A DNA stretch of 64,000 nt from Epiperipatus broadwayi (Eukaryota; Onychophora; Udeonychophora; Euonychophora; Peripatidae): the NCBI GenBank assembly GCA_028023455.1, contig JAQFVV010012529.1:870001-934000 (forward strand), read 5' to 3'. Below the pieces are notes generated by a model that ran no database searches, had not been told where the DNA came from, and saw nothing but the letters and a program-made list of their open reading frames with translations. Shown here piece after piece: positions 30,628-42,684 of the stretch (position 1 is its first letter; every line of letters begins with the position of its first letter). A program made the translations under genes and the position numbers.

Positions 30628-32931
30628 TGAAGCAATGGATCCGGAAGTCCGATCCATGCTTCACAGCCTCCTATAAACTTAATTAATATTGTAGACCTGA
30701 ATTAAGTTTATAGCCCAATATCAGCAGGGTTTTGCATTAAAGCTAAAATTAATTGCGTTTATTAAATTTGTATTTGCATTTAAATATTTTGTTTTAAATA
30801 AATTCTGTTCCAAGATTAAATTGCTGTTAAAAAAATTACTTGTAAAACCTATTAATTGAACATATATATATACGTCAAGTGTATATATATATGAGTTAAT
30901 GCAAAATTCTGCTGAAATAAAATGTTATTTTGTTAAAAGAAATAAGAATATATTTTTCTTTTTAAATTTTGTTAAAATATGGTGTATGATTTTATTTTGA
31001 GATAAGCCTGCCAACATTTTCTAAAGGAATGTATGTTTTTAATTAGTTAGCCCATTCAAGGCAAATTAAAGATGGCCTTTTTTAATTAATAGAAATTCAA
31101 AGTTTGAATAAAGAAATTTAGAATAAGAAATTAAAAGTTATTTTTAGAAAATGTTACCACGAAACAAAGGAGCATGGGGGGGGGCTTATCAAGATCTAAA
31201 ATCATACGCAAAACAATAGAAGGGTAGCTGACAGAAAGGTATAAATAGGAGAGAGAACAAAAGACTAGGCTTTTTTCAGATTTCTCTTTTGAGAATTCAT
31301 TGAGATTTCTCTTGTGATTCATTTCAGATTTCTCTTTAGAATTGATTGAGATTTCATTTCAGAATTCATTCAGATTTCTCTTTTGATTCGTTCAATGAGA
31401 TTTCATTTCAGAATTCATTCAGATTTCTCTTTTTGATTCATTTTTGATTCAGATTTTTCATTCATTCGTTATGGTTCTGACAATTATCATTATTAGGATT
31501 GATTATTGATCAGCTCGGCTCTCTCTCGCTGGTGCTTTGCTTTTTCACAAAGATCCTGTGCTGTGATCTTCTGAGATTTCATTTCTCGGGCAGATTTTGC
31601 TCCTAAAGTTATTTGACTGTCGTCCTCGGAACCACTTATAAGTTTCAACATGCTACAAGTTAGAAGTCATATGAATTTGATGGATTCGACCATGTTTGGT
31701 GGCTAGGCAAATAGCTTTGCCTGCCGCCTAGGTCCTAAAACCATCAAAATGCCATAGTATCCAACCTATATTAATCTGAACTCTGTGCCATGTCTGTGGG
31801 ACTGTTAAAAAATGCTGCGTATTTCCACTTTCCTTGTCCAGACAAATACCTCTCTATGGATGGATCAAGCCACAAACGTCGCGGGAACAGGACCAAGGAA
31901 CCAGGACGGTAATCATCTCTCTCCTCATGAACTATTTACTATTCTACCCTTTTTGCTCATACCTTTCTTATTTGCTTTATTGAATTATATTCCTGCATTG
32001 TTTTATTTAATTATATTTTATAACGTAACTATTTCTATTAAACTAATCTTAGATGTATATATATATATTTTGTGTGATCATCTATTTATATTTAACCTTT
32101 TTCCTTTGCTATTCCTCATTGCTAACCTGTTATAAATATTTCGTATTCCATTGTGGTGTAAGTTAAAAGTTCATTTTCAATTAAAATATCTTTCCAATTT
32201 CAATTATGTTTGTAAATTAAATACGAGTAAGTTTCCTTTGTTTGCCTACTTGATCTTTTCGATAACGCCTCTTTTGTCCGCCCATTAGCCCCATACGTAT
32301 ATCTTATTTAGCTATACACATCTTTAATAATTTTAAACTGTTTTCAGCACAAAGCAATTAGAAAGTGCTTTGCGAAAGATTTTTTATTGTGCTTTATCGA
32401 GGAGATTCAAGTTAACAATTTTATTTAAGTTGGGAAGAAAAGACTTAGACCGCAAAAATATTATGTCGTTACTATCCGTTTTTATTGTCAAATTTGTTTT
32501 TCATTAATCCATAGGGGAATAGCGGAGGCCATTAAAACATTACTAATATTTAAAAAAAGTCATTAATTAAAATATATTTTTTAATCTAAAAGCTTAAGTT
32601 TTCTAATTTTATTTCAATCCTTTATTTTACTTTTCCAATGATCCAGGCACGCAAACACACATATTTCATATTATTATGCACATTTAACTTAGTTAGTTCC
32701 ACAAGTATTCTTGTCCATTGTCTCTACCTGATGCTAAGCTTGAGCCGGGTGAGAAAATAATTTATGCGTGTCTCAGATAATGTTGTTGGTTAGTAATTAG
32801 ACTCGATAATAGGTGAAGAGGGCAAAGGTCATAGTATTCTTGATTTAATATCTCACGTATGGGTGGCCTCGAGGTACTTTCGTCTAGTATTTGAACTGAG
32901 TAAAACTAACATACATCATCTGACTGGCACA
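30628..32931 (+). repeat. 3' LTR, uninterrupted
   Basis: 2304 bp, TGAAGC...GGCACA, preceded by GGGAAA. TATAAATA lies at 31240-31247, followed by the CAGATTTCTC repeat run (about 31275-31470). It is the clean reference for the LTR and the empty site for the MITE. An ORF of 107 codons at 31812-32135, rich in hydrophobic residues, corresponds to the 86-codon ORF in the 5' LTR. Confidence 0.85.
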
Positions 32932-32935
32932 ACAG
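32932..32935. repeat. Target-site duplication ACAG, right
   Basis: Right partner of 15520-15523. Confidence 0.75.
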
Positions 32936-33225
32936 TAAAAGACATGACGCAAAGTGTTTCAAGTCTTCCCATCATTTTTTGGACAGCAGATGATTTAGAA
33001 AGCTTGTTGGTTCCCATAGCAACATTTTTGTTTTAAAAAATATTCTTTATTTTAGAAAAATAAAATAATAAGATTTTATCTTTGCATTTATTTTAAACAC
33101 TTTAGAAACCACTTTAAAATTTATTCTATATCCCTAATTTTTAATATTTTGTTAATAATCAATAAAGCAAGTCATATATAGAAGGACATTGCTTTTACGA
33201 GTTTGTATTTACAAATATGTAATGT

Positions 33226-33715
33226 AGGGAGTGTACCAATAGCTCAGACAAGCTCTTAATTGATAAGTTTGGTAAGAGAAAAATATTTAAAATCTCTATC
33301 TAGAACATTCCTATCCCCAGAGCTTTTGGCTCCTCAGAAGCTAGAATATTCAGACTAGATCTAAAATATCAACTCAAAACCCAGCACTATTTAATACATA
33401 ACTTTTAAGTAGAAACTGAAAATTTCAGACATGAAAATGTCTAACTCCAGTTGTATTTTTAAGTTAGATAGCTGGAGTTAGACATTTTCATGTCCGAAAA
33501 TTTCAGAGTTTCTACTTAAATGTTATGTATTAAATAAGTGCTGGGTTTTGAGTTGATATTTTAGATCTAGTGTCTGAATATTCTACTCCTCACTAAGGTG
33601 AGCCAAAAGCTTGAAACCAATTGGTCTGGAGAATATTCTAGATAAAGATTTTAAATATTTTTCTCTTACCGTACTTATCAGTTAAGAGCTTGTGTGAGCT
33701 ATTGGTATGCTCCCT
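33226..33715. repeat. Foldback, arms about 225-245 bp
   Basis: 33226-33450 is mirrored by 33472-33715. Landmarks are TAACTCCAG and CTGGAGTTA at the centre, ACCCAGCACT and AGTGCTGGGT in mid-arm, and AGGGAGTGTACCAATAGCTC and GAGCTATTGGTATGCTCCCT at the ends. The spacer is 21 bp. The family is not recognised. Confidence 0.85.
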
Positions 33716-35075
33716 ATATTAAATATTTTCTTATACATAATAAAGAAAAATATTATCATAAAAACAATGCCTGTAAACTAAGATGTGAGAGTTATAATAT
33801 ATATATATATTGCATTTAAAATTACTGGTTTTAATTATACAGTAAATAATATTAAAGTTTTAGTAAACATTAAAATCAGTAGGCATATGAAAGTATTCAA
33901 CAGCAACAATAACAAATGTATAGTGTATATGACATGAACTGCAATATATTATCCATTACAAATATTACAGTTCACATTAATAAAAACTGTTATATTTGAA
34001 AACTCAATTTTTATAAATTTAACAGTATACTCCTATCAACTTATGCCATTAAAATTTATTTTGCTGCAATGTATGGAAACTAAATTTATACAAATACAAC
34101 TTTATTAAACTGAAATTATATTTAATTACAAATTTGGTTTGCTACAAATTACAAAAATCTGGCATTTCAATATTGACAACAAATTAATAATTATTTATAT
34201 ACATTAACTAAAGTATCATGTTCATGCTTCCTCTGCAAGTTAAGTTTATTTTAGGATTGTATATTCTATATAAATATTTGTAGTTCTTTGTGTATGGATT
34301 CTCAATAAATTGTATTCTTGCATCCTCCTGTCCCCTTATTATGCTTGTTTGTTGTTTATAGTAGTAATAAGCAGAGTTTTTGATTAACATATATGTAAGG
34401 AAAAAAAATATTAATTTATGATCAAAACCATGCACTTAGTTGGATCAAAAGTATTTGTGAAATAACAAATGTAAGACAATAGAATGTTTTAAATTAACAT
34501 TAGTGTTATTAAATAAATTTTTTAGATTCGAGTTTTATATTCCAGAGGCCAATCACAAATAACATTAGAAATTTAATTCCACTAATGATGATGAACTGTG
34601 AAACTCTTAGACTAGAACATAAAAGCTATTTAACAAAAACTATCTAACCAAGAAAGTACTTGTTGAGCAGATATAATATATAATTTAATTTTTTCTAGAA
34701 ACATTTATATCCTTCAGTATTAAAAACAACCTACAGACCAACTAGTACTTCTTATTAATCTGAAAATCTTCAATGATGAGAAGGCAGATGGACACACGAC
34801 AGAACAGATGTCAGAGATCAAGAAGATGTAATAACCTCATCCAAGGATAAGCAGCATACAGATTAGCAGAATGGCTATGCATATGATTTCTGTTACTGGA
34901 AATACCAATGTAGACCCAACATTCTTGATGCCATCCGGGCCTTACAATAATTTATGTATGCCTAAAGGCTATTAGAACACTACAACTATCCATGTTATTT
35001 GTATAGAGTATTATTAGTAATAAAGATGGTAAACATATATCCATAGAGGGCTAATAACTTTCCCATATTTTACAG
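33716..35075. other. No gene recognised
   Basis: AT-rich. The 75-codon minus-strand stretch at 34435-34208 has no visible motif. Confidence 0.5.
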
Positions 35076-35165
35076 CAGGGGTCAACAACCTAGGGCACGA
35101 ATGCCAAGTGTGACATCACAGAATGATTACCAATGGCACTTTGATTAAATTGAAATAGTAAAAAA
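35076..35165 (+). mobile_element. hAT-type transposon terminus
   Basis: CAGGGGTCAACAACCTAGGG at 35076, with CACGAATGCCAAG and a later TGGCACTTTG, closely resembles the CAGGGGTCGGCAACCTATGGC termini of a widespread hAT group. No matching opposite terminus was found in the window, so this is one end or a fragment. Confidence 0.55.
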
Positions 35166-36385
35166 TTATATTTTAATTACAGTGCAAGTGTTTGCACCAT
35201 CATCTACATTTTGTATATGTGACTCATATGCAAATGGAAAGCATGATTCAGTTTAATTTACTAATTATTTGTACAATAAATGTTCACTCAGTCTTTGCTA
35301 TTTTCAATAAAGGTAAGAGATAAGTGGGATGGAAATATATTTTTCTCCAGGGAGGATTAATTTTGCCTGGATTTTTTTTAATGGTCAATTGACTTTTAAT
35401 AATTTGGTTCACTACTGCATATTTAAAGTAAATTTATATTCAGGCAAAATATTATATCAATTAATTCATTTGAAAATCTATTCATAATTATATAATAATA
35501 CATATTAACCATACATGTGAATTCCATGACTATAAACATTAACAGCTTCAAGTCACTCTAAAAGCGGCAATTTTTACATTATTGTAGTAAATTTACGCTC
35601 ATTTTAAAGCTTAAAAAGTAATGCAAGATGTTGCCCTCTCTCAAATTATTTTACAAATAAAAAAATCAATATTTAAATTTGAAGCTATAACAATGGGAGA
35701 AGGCAGACTTTCCTAGATGCTGATTGGTTAGTTCTCATTTCAAACAAAAGGGAGCTCTTGTCAATAATTTTGAAAAAGAAAATAAATGTTTTAGAGTACT
35801 TTTTTAGTACTTTTTTATATATAAATTATTTTGATAAAATATGCTGAAAATATAATTATTTTTAAAAAGTAGGTAAGATTTTAGTAAAAATTCTTTACTT
35901 TTACATGAATGTAAATTGAAAAAGAAATCAATGACATATGGAACATTTTCTAATAGATTACAAAGGTTCTTTTTAGGTTCACTGCTATATAATATTTTTA
36001 TAATTATAAATAGAAATTTATTTTTGAAACAACTTTTGTTCACTTTTATAATCTGACAAATTATTAATTTGCTTTTTACAAATAAAACTAAAATGAATAT
36101 ATTTTTACTACTGAGAAGTTTAGAGTTTTAACTCACTAGACAAAGCAGAATTTTTGATGATGAAAAGGTTAAGTTTTGGCATGTTTACTTGAAAAAAAAA
36201 TTTGTAGTTGGTGACAGTTGGGTTGTGTGAATGAAGTCCGCAAATATACGAGACTTAATAATATCGTACAGATCTCAAAGAAGTTAAAAATCATTTTTTT
36301 CCTTTTAAATGTCTATTGTGTAATTAAAACAAATTTCTCATAGAGAGAAATTCCAAATGTCCATAGTTTTAAAAAAAAAGAAGAA
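35166..36385. other. No gene recognised
   Basis: AT-rich sequence, possibly including the decayed body of the hAT fragment. The open stretch at 36043-35804 (minus) has no recognisable motif. Confidence 0.45.
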
Positions 36386-37008
36386 TACACCTGGGTCTCT
36401 TTTTATGTGGTTGATAGGTTCCACAGAAAACCTGCATTAAAAAAATTGCACAAAAAGACTTAATTTACATTGAAAAATGCGGGATACGTTCCTTAATTTT
36501 CAGAAATCGCAATAAAACCAAAGCAAGAAGGTAAAATTACTTTAAAATTCACATAAAAAAAAGGAAATAAAGTATGACTAATGAAAAATTTCAAATATTT
36601 GAAAAAAATTGATTCAAGATAAACTTTTTTTATTAATTATTTAATTTTATTCAAAACAATGTTTTTATGTAATTTATTTTACATTTTTTCATACATATTT
36701 TAATCATTATCACTATTTGACAATATGTGGATTTGTTTGTGGACTGGTAAGCAATCAGATTCATCACAAGAGGAAATAAATTAGTGCCAACTTCAGTCTC
36801 GTGATATGTTAATGGTTTTCTGTTCGCAATGTAATCGGTAAGTAAACTTTGAGATAATGATTTTACTAATTGATTATGAAGCTCGCGATATCCAGACTGC
36901 TTATGTCTAGCTGTTAAAGAATGCATTTCCTCGAGTGCAACTACATATATATAACATACTTCCACAAGGGTATTAATAATGATTAACGGTTAAATTTTCT
37001 TTTATACA

Positions 37009-37155
37009 CATATATATATGGAGAAACTAATAGAAAAAAAATTACAAATAAAAATTAAAACTTTTAAAGATATTCTTTTTAAGTAGAAATTAAAAGTTCT
37101 TAAATATTTTTACTTGTAACTTTTTTCTGTCTAAAAGTTTCTCCATGTATATATT
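37009..37155. repeat. Small foldback, arms about 65 bp
   Basis: TATATATATGGAGAAACT near 37010 is mirrored by AAGTTTCTCCATGTATATA near 37135, and the similarity continues inwards through AAAATTACAAATAAAAATT. It lies inside the pogo-like element. Confidence 0.65.
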
Positions 37156-38430
37156 GTACCGGGTCGAACAGCTGAAACCACTCACTTAAATGTATATATA
37201 AGTTTTGGCCGGTTTCAAACTCCTTCATAATACATTTATAATCTCATAAAGGTTATGTGAACGAACCGGCACGTTCAAGCAAAATGGGAGATCTTATTGA
37301 TAGCTTTAACTATCAACAATGGCCCATCTCGGCTGCTAGAAACCCTTACTATCCAAATACTTTATTTGTTTCGGGGTAAACCCCAGGGCACCAGCTAGTC
37401 TGAAGACTAACGTATTCGGGCAGTAGGCTCATAATCCAGCACTCGAAACATTCCCTAAAACTAGCTCAGTCTAATTTTAATTCAATAACAAAATTAGTGG
37501 TGGAAAGAATTAATAAAAGGTTGGTAAAAAGAATTGACCGACAAATAAAGTTTAAGTTTGAAGACATTTTATTTTAATTAACATTAATTAAGTTTAAAGA
37601 TAATTTATTACCAAACATTAATTGACTAAATTTAAACATCTTTATAAATCTGATTTAACACACGCACATTTTTAAAGTAACATTTCTAAACTAGTTTAAA
37701 TATTCTTGTAGATTTTAATAGTAGAACACTGGTATTTATCTAATTTAACTAATAACACATATAATGATCACGCACATATTAACTCATATAGCATTCACAA
37801 ATATAATAATAAAGCATTAATAGCATTTGAAACTTAAACACACATATCAATAGTTCATTTTATGTATGATAGAGTTCATATAATTTGAATCTTGAATATT
37901 TACGAATTACAGCAGTGGCTACTACGTATAAATGATAATAAATGTTTACCTAGGATTTTTGGAACATGGATATTGCTTGTTGTTGGCTGCTTCTGATGGA
38001 TTATATCTAACTGGTTAGATTTGGACGTTTCTTGAAGAGATTTTATGCGAATCCATTGGCTTTATTCTTGAAAACAGTCGAACGTTTGATGGAGGATTTC
38101 TGAGTTGTTATGCAGACATTATTTCACAGGCAGGTTTCGATGATCTTGTTGGACTAAAAAGGCTGAAGCACGAGCGTATATTTCCAAAAGCTGCTCAACA
38201 ATGCATTTTTGTTTCTGAATACATAATAGAAATGCACTGTTATCTCAACTGAAATAAGACTGTCACTGCAAACTAGACTGAAAAAACCGACTCAATTAAT
38301 TGTCCGATAAAAAAAAGTCTACTTATACCTGCGACGTGTTGTCCATGTAATATCCTCCGGCAAATATCTGTTGTCGAATTCCATTGGTAATTAATCCTAT
38401 GACGTGTTTTTGACGATTGTTTAATTAGTA
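37156..38430. other. Less AT-rich unassigned segment within the pogo-like element
   Basis: Starts TGTACCGGGTCGAACAGC and includes AACCGGCACGTTCAAGC and GGGGTAAACCCCAGGG. A 50-codon stretch with GFLSCYADIISQAGFDDL at about 38090-38250 (plus) is open but lacks a start and has no recognised match. It could be a nested insertion. Neither end could be confirmed. Confidence 0.3.
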
Positions 38431-38439
38431 GTAGCTTTC

Positions 38440-38560
38440 ATAAACGTATTGTTTTTTTATATCTTTAATTAGTAGCCCACCGCTGGTGTGGTTTTTTTAA
38501 ATCTTTATTTAACTTAATAGCCATCGCTGTGTTTTCCAAATATAATTTCTTTTTTTAACT
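38440..38560. repeat. Twofold degenerate tandem repeat
   Basis: TATCTTTAATTAGTAGCCCA then CCGCTGGTGTG is followed by a second, diverged copy AATCTTTATTTAACTTAATA then GCCATCGCTGTG, with a unit of roughly 52 bp. Confidence 0.5.
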
Positions 38561-39437
38561 TTCATTTACATATTTTTTTTTTTAATATTATTCTAACACA
38601 CATACATTTGTTTACACTCACATGCACATATATAATTTATTATAATAAGCTTGAATAAAAAGAGATTTATATTTTTTTTAAATTTTGAACTGCTTATTTT
38701 TATGAGGACTAATTAAGAAAAACTTTACTTTCTTTTATAACACTTTTAGTTTGACTTTAAGAAAACCCCCTTCCCACTTTTAATCTTTTATTTCAAACTC
38801 TTTTACGAAAGATTTTTTTTATTTTAATAATTTTTTTTAGACAAAATTATTTTATATACATGTGCCAAATTGGCCTTGGCACAATATGTTGTAACTGTAT
38901 ACAATATGCCATTACATTAATTTAAAATAAAAATAAATGTATTAAACACTAAAAGCTAAAATTAAAAAGACTTGTTCAACATATGTATATATATATTCAC
39001 ACAGATGGAAAACTTTAAAAGTACTTGTTCTTTTTTTTTTTTTTTTTTTAAGTATTTGAACATACTTTTTTTTATAAATAAAAAAAAAGAGTAAAGATTT
39101 AAAGATTAATATTTGTTTAAAGTAACATAAGTAAAAATGGAAACAGGTAATTAATTAATTCCTGTAAGCTCAAAATGGAAATGATTGTGTTATTAATTAT
39201 CGAAAAGCAAACTAGCCCTTGGGCACTTATATAAAAAAGTCAGACGAAAGATATAGATAAAAGAACAAAAAAAAAATAGATGTCCAATAGAAGCAGCAAC
39301 CAATACTCGGACCTTAATGAAAATTTGGAACAGGAAACCATGTTCAGTGAATCCAGACGATTTGTATAAAAAGAAAAATATTCAAATTAAGAACAGTTCC
39401 AGTTTGATGTTTTGAGAAGAGTGAAAGGTCGCACTTT

Positions 39438-39693
39438 TTACTCTCTTATTTCAAATAAAGTGACTGTTAATTTATGAATGGCACTACTGTAGACCCGAAT
39501 CATATGGGTCCTACAATAAAATAGTACCAGGATTGAACCAGCTAAGGCAGCCTCCAGAACTATGGTATGAACAACAGACCAGTCTTCCATGAAATTATGA
39601 CTAATAAAGTCCTCATGGGAATCGACGCAAGGAATCATGAGCTCTTCTACTGTAAAGTATGAACTATACAATTAAAAAAAAAAAAGTAAGAAC
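39438..39693 (-). other. Possible terminal exon, unknown protein with a hydrophobic segment
   Basis: On the minus strand an open frame of 77 codons (39671-39438) follows a strong-looking acceptor: a T-rich tract, then TTGTATAG at about 39670. It encodes VDSHEDFISHNFMEDWSVVH followed by a hydrophobic run LEAALAGSILVLFY that could span a membrane, and ends LFEIRE and a stop. It is more varied in composition than random sequence here. No family was recognised, and being inside a transposon it may be part of that element. Confidence 0.25.
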
Positions 39694-40936
39694 TTTCGTC
39701 AAGATTTAACAAACTTTAATAATCAGCTAACTTAATTTTTAAAATGAACTTTAATCTTTTAAGATTTCAAAATCAATTAATAATGTTTAATTTTATATAT
39801 TTGAGTTTGCTAATTTAATCATTTCCATTTTTTTATTTATTTATTAATATTTAGTGACTAAATTATTTAAATGTATTAAATTTAAGTTGGGTGTAGATGG
39901 CTGCATAGATTCATTAACGTTTAATTATTTTTTATTTTCATATTGATTAAAATATATAGATATCGGTAAATACGACAGCTTATCCTGAGTGTGTGAGCAT
40001 ATTTATTTGTATATCTTTTAAGTTATTGGTGTCAATGCGGCATCTTATGATGAATGCCATTGGGTTTATTGTAAATTTCCTCTGCAATTCCATCAGTAAC
40101 TTTATATTTTAATCATTTATGTTTATTTTAAAGGGCTTTTATTTCAGGCTATTTGTTTCATACTTAGGTCGATGCTGGTGGAAGGATATATGTGTTTATA
40201 TCAATGTAATGTGAAGCGTGTTTAGCATACAGGGCAACGTGCTCATCTGAATGCATGATCCAAAGATCTAGTCATTGCGTTGCAATGGACGCAGACGTAT
40301 TTCCTGCACCATTGACCCTTTTTTTAGCTCTTTGGATAGGGACTATAAGTCGGCAGATAGACCACTCTCCCCCATACATAGCACTTCTCTTTAATTATTT
40401 TATATACACAATTCCTTCACCAGACACACATATTCCTGTACTGGATGAGGATCATGTCCTTCAAATAATATCACGCTGTCAGATGCACATTTTCAGCATG
40501 GTTTTATGCTAGCATCTTCATATTGCATTGGTTGCGACTATATATCTGGAAGCAGGTGTTGGTTTGGCTACGAACTTTTAGTCCGAGATTGATTGTTTTG
40601 AAAAGTTTTTAACTGAGTAATCTATGTAGCCTATCTATACTCAACATTCTAAAGTAAAATTTATTAAAATGTCCATCTGTGCGGACTGTTTAAAATAAAA
40701 ATTTAAATTTAAAAGTATTAAAATATAAACAAGATAAATTTTATTCCTCAATTTTATTTATATATGCGTTAATAAATGTTTGTGTGTTGATTACTGGCAG
40801 TGGCTTATTTCATTTGTTTAAAAATATTAATATATTTAAGTAATTTTATATTAAATCTCTGCATCTCCATGAGCTAGTGGCATGGGCTGACAGTCGGAAT
40901 AAAATATATATGTAAAACTTAGATCTTAACAGTGTG

Positions 40937-41003
40937 TATCTGCCTACTATATAAATTATCCACGTACAAATAGCCTGGTGGCACCCTGTAGGCAGATACG
41001 GTA
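40937..41003. repeat. Short perfect hairpin
   Basis: GTATCTGCCTAC at about 40938 and GTAGGCAGATAC at about 40990 are exact complements separated by about 40 bases, within the pogo-like element. Confidence 0.6.
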
Positions 41004-41471
41004 AGATTGCAAGTATCTGTTATCCCTCGACCATTATAATGTGTATAAAAGAAAATATAAACATACACATAATAACACCAACATACCAATATTTACCTCT
41101 CATTGGAATTTAAGAGCTCAATTCATAATTCGTGTCATTAAAAAATAAAATGATTTTCCAATTAATTAGAAAGTTGAAGACTTTCTTGAATCATTTTTGC
41201 TGTGAAACGAACAGGTTCTACTTCTGTTTAATTACCTTTTTCTAAATCTTCTAAGTTATCTAAATTTATTACCAAACCTTTTTCCAACAGGCATTTAAAG
41301 GATGTAAAATTTAATGCGTGTATATAAAACGGGGAAATCTCGATTTTAAGTGCAATATGAACTTCTTTATGCATAAAAGAAAACCGTATAAAAAGATATT
41401 AAGAAGAAACATGAACCACATAACTTCAAAATCACATTTAAAAAATCTGCACAAAAAGAGACCCAGGTGTA

Positions 41472-42084
41472 TATGAAAAACTTCCAATTTCAAATTGAGT
41501 TTTTGATGAATGCTAGAAAAACACTTGTTTTATTTTATTAAAGTTCATTAATCAGCTTTTTAAATTAAACCATTGAAAGTTAATGGTGCTTTGCCTATTC
41601 TGAATTACTACACATTAATTGGCAATTTGTAAATTAGATATTTTTTAAGCACCAACAAGATGAAATTTCTCCATGCCAAAGGAAATTTTAATCATGCCTT
41701 TCAAATGCAATATAATTTAACAAAACATACTTTTCACATATAAACCTATTTTTTTTTTTAAATATTTAATGATCAATGATATAAAATCTGATTATAATGA
41801 ACTTCAAAAGTATATAATATATAATTTTGAAGCCCATTATAAATGGACCAGTTTTTATACTATATATAATAAGATTGGCGGAATCATATCAGCATGCGGA
41901 CTAATGTTGTAACATTGATTCAGCATGATACCACTAGAAGTTTCCAACCCTTATCCTATAATATTTAACATTTTATTAATTTATGTGTTTGCTGCTTATT
42001 ATTTATCTATGATAAATATACTAACTATCTATTAATTTTAAAATACAAGGAATAAATCCTTTATGTTGCTTTTGCAAATTAAAA
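41472..42084. other. No gene recognised
   Basis: AT-rich, nothing supportable. Confidence 0.5.
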
Positions 42085-42684
42085 ATAAATCATAGATATA
42101 ATAAAATATCTTTATCTAACAAAATGATATATAACAATAGCTGTAATATAGTCATAACACATAAAAATAACATATAAAAGCTCTTTTTGGCAAATTTTAA
42201 ATTTTCGCCCTTTTCAATATGTCTTAATTACAGAAATAACCTATATTGCATACATAGTGACATCTACCAGCTCTATATAAAATTAACACAAGCTTATAAT
42301 TACACTTAAATATCTTTATAACAACACATATTATACAACCCTCCATTCATTTTTCATTATCCAATTATTAGTTAATACTAATAATTGGATAATGAAAAAT
42401 GAATACTAATAATTGGATAATGAAAAATGGAGGGTCGTATAATATGTGTTGTTATAAAGATATTCAAGTGTAATTATAGGCTTGTGTTAATTTTATATAG
42501 AGCTGATAGATGTCACTATGTATGCAATATAGGTTATTTTTGTAATTAAGACATATTGAAAAGGGCAAAAATTTGCCGAAAAGAGCTTTTATGTGTTATG
42601 ATTATATGACTACATTACAGCTATAGTTATATATCATTTTGTTGTTAGATAAAGATATTTTATTACATCTATGATTTATTTTTC
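42085..42684. repeat. Foldback made of LINE 3' UTR, arms about 280 bp
   Basis: 42085-42370 is mirrored by about 42404-42684. The outer halves match the 3' end of the LINE at 6950-7075, sharing CATATTGAAAAGGGCAAAAA and ATAAAGATATTTTAT, so each arm is a LINE tail in opposite orientation. The centre carries a short direct duplication of ACTAATAATTGGATAATGAA. Confidence 0.85.

Larger units (their letters stand above)
15524..32931 (+). mobile_element. 17.4-kb Ty3/gypsy-type LTR retrotransposon with nested insertions
   Basis: Two direct repeats beginning TGAAGCAATGGATCC and ending GGCACA bound the element. They diverge from each other exactly at these TG...CA ends and are flanked by ACAG. The interior contains gag, reverse transcriptase, RNase H and integrase in Ty3/gypsy order on the plus strand, all disrupted. 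At least four later insertions inflate it: a pogo/Tigger-like MITE (15847-17046), a Mutator-like element (21296-23025), a palindromic SINE dimer (about 27148-27942) and a solo LTR (28453-30334). Without these it would be about 12 kb. No convincing primer-binding site follows the 5' LTR, and the purine tract before the 3' LTR is only GGGAAA. No env gene was seen. It cannot be autonomous. Confidence 0.85.
36388..41469. mobile_element. 5.1-kb pogo/Tigger-like element, same family as the LTR MITE
   Basis: The termini CACCTGGGTCTCTTTTT and its complement AAAAAGAGACCCAGGTG are bounded by TA (36386-36387 and 41470-41471). The first 600 bases and last 400 bases match the 1200-bp MITE at 15847-17046. 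A minus-strand ORF at 36965-36651 (104 codons) lies in the part shared with the MITE, where it is broken, and could be a transposase remnant, though no DDE motif is visible. The 37.1-41.0 kb interior has no counterpart in the MITE and may be original body or nested insertions. Confidence 0.75.

Noticed and set aside
40255-40512. 85-codon plus-strand ORF as a gene
   Set aside because: No family, splice context or start context supports it; it lies inside the pogo-like element.
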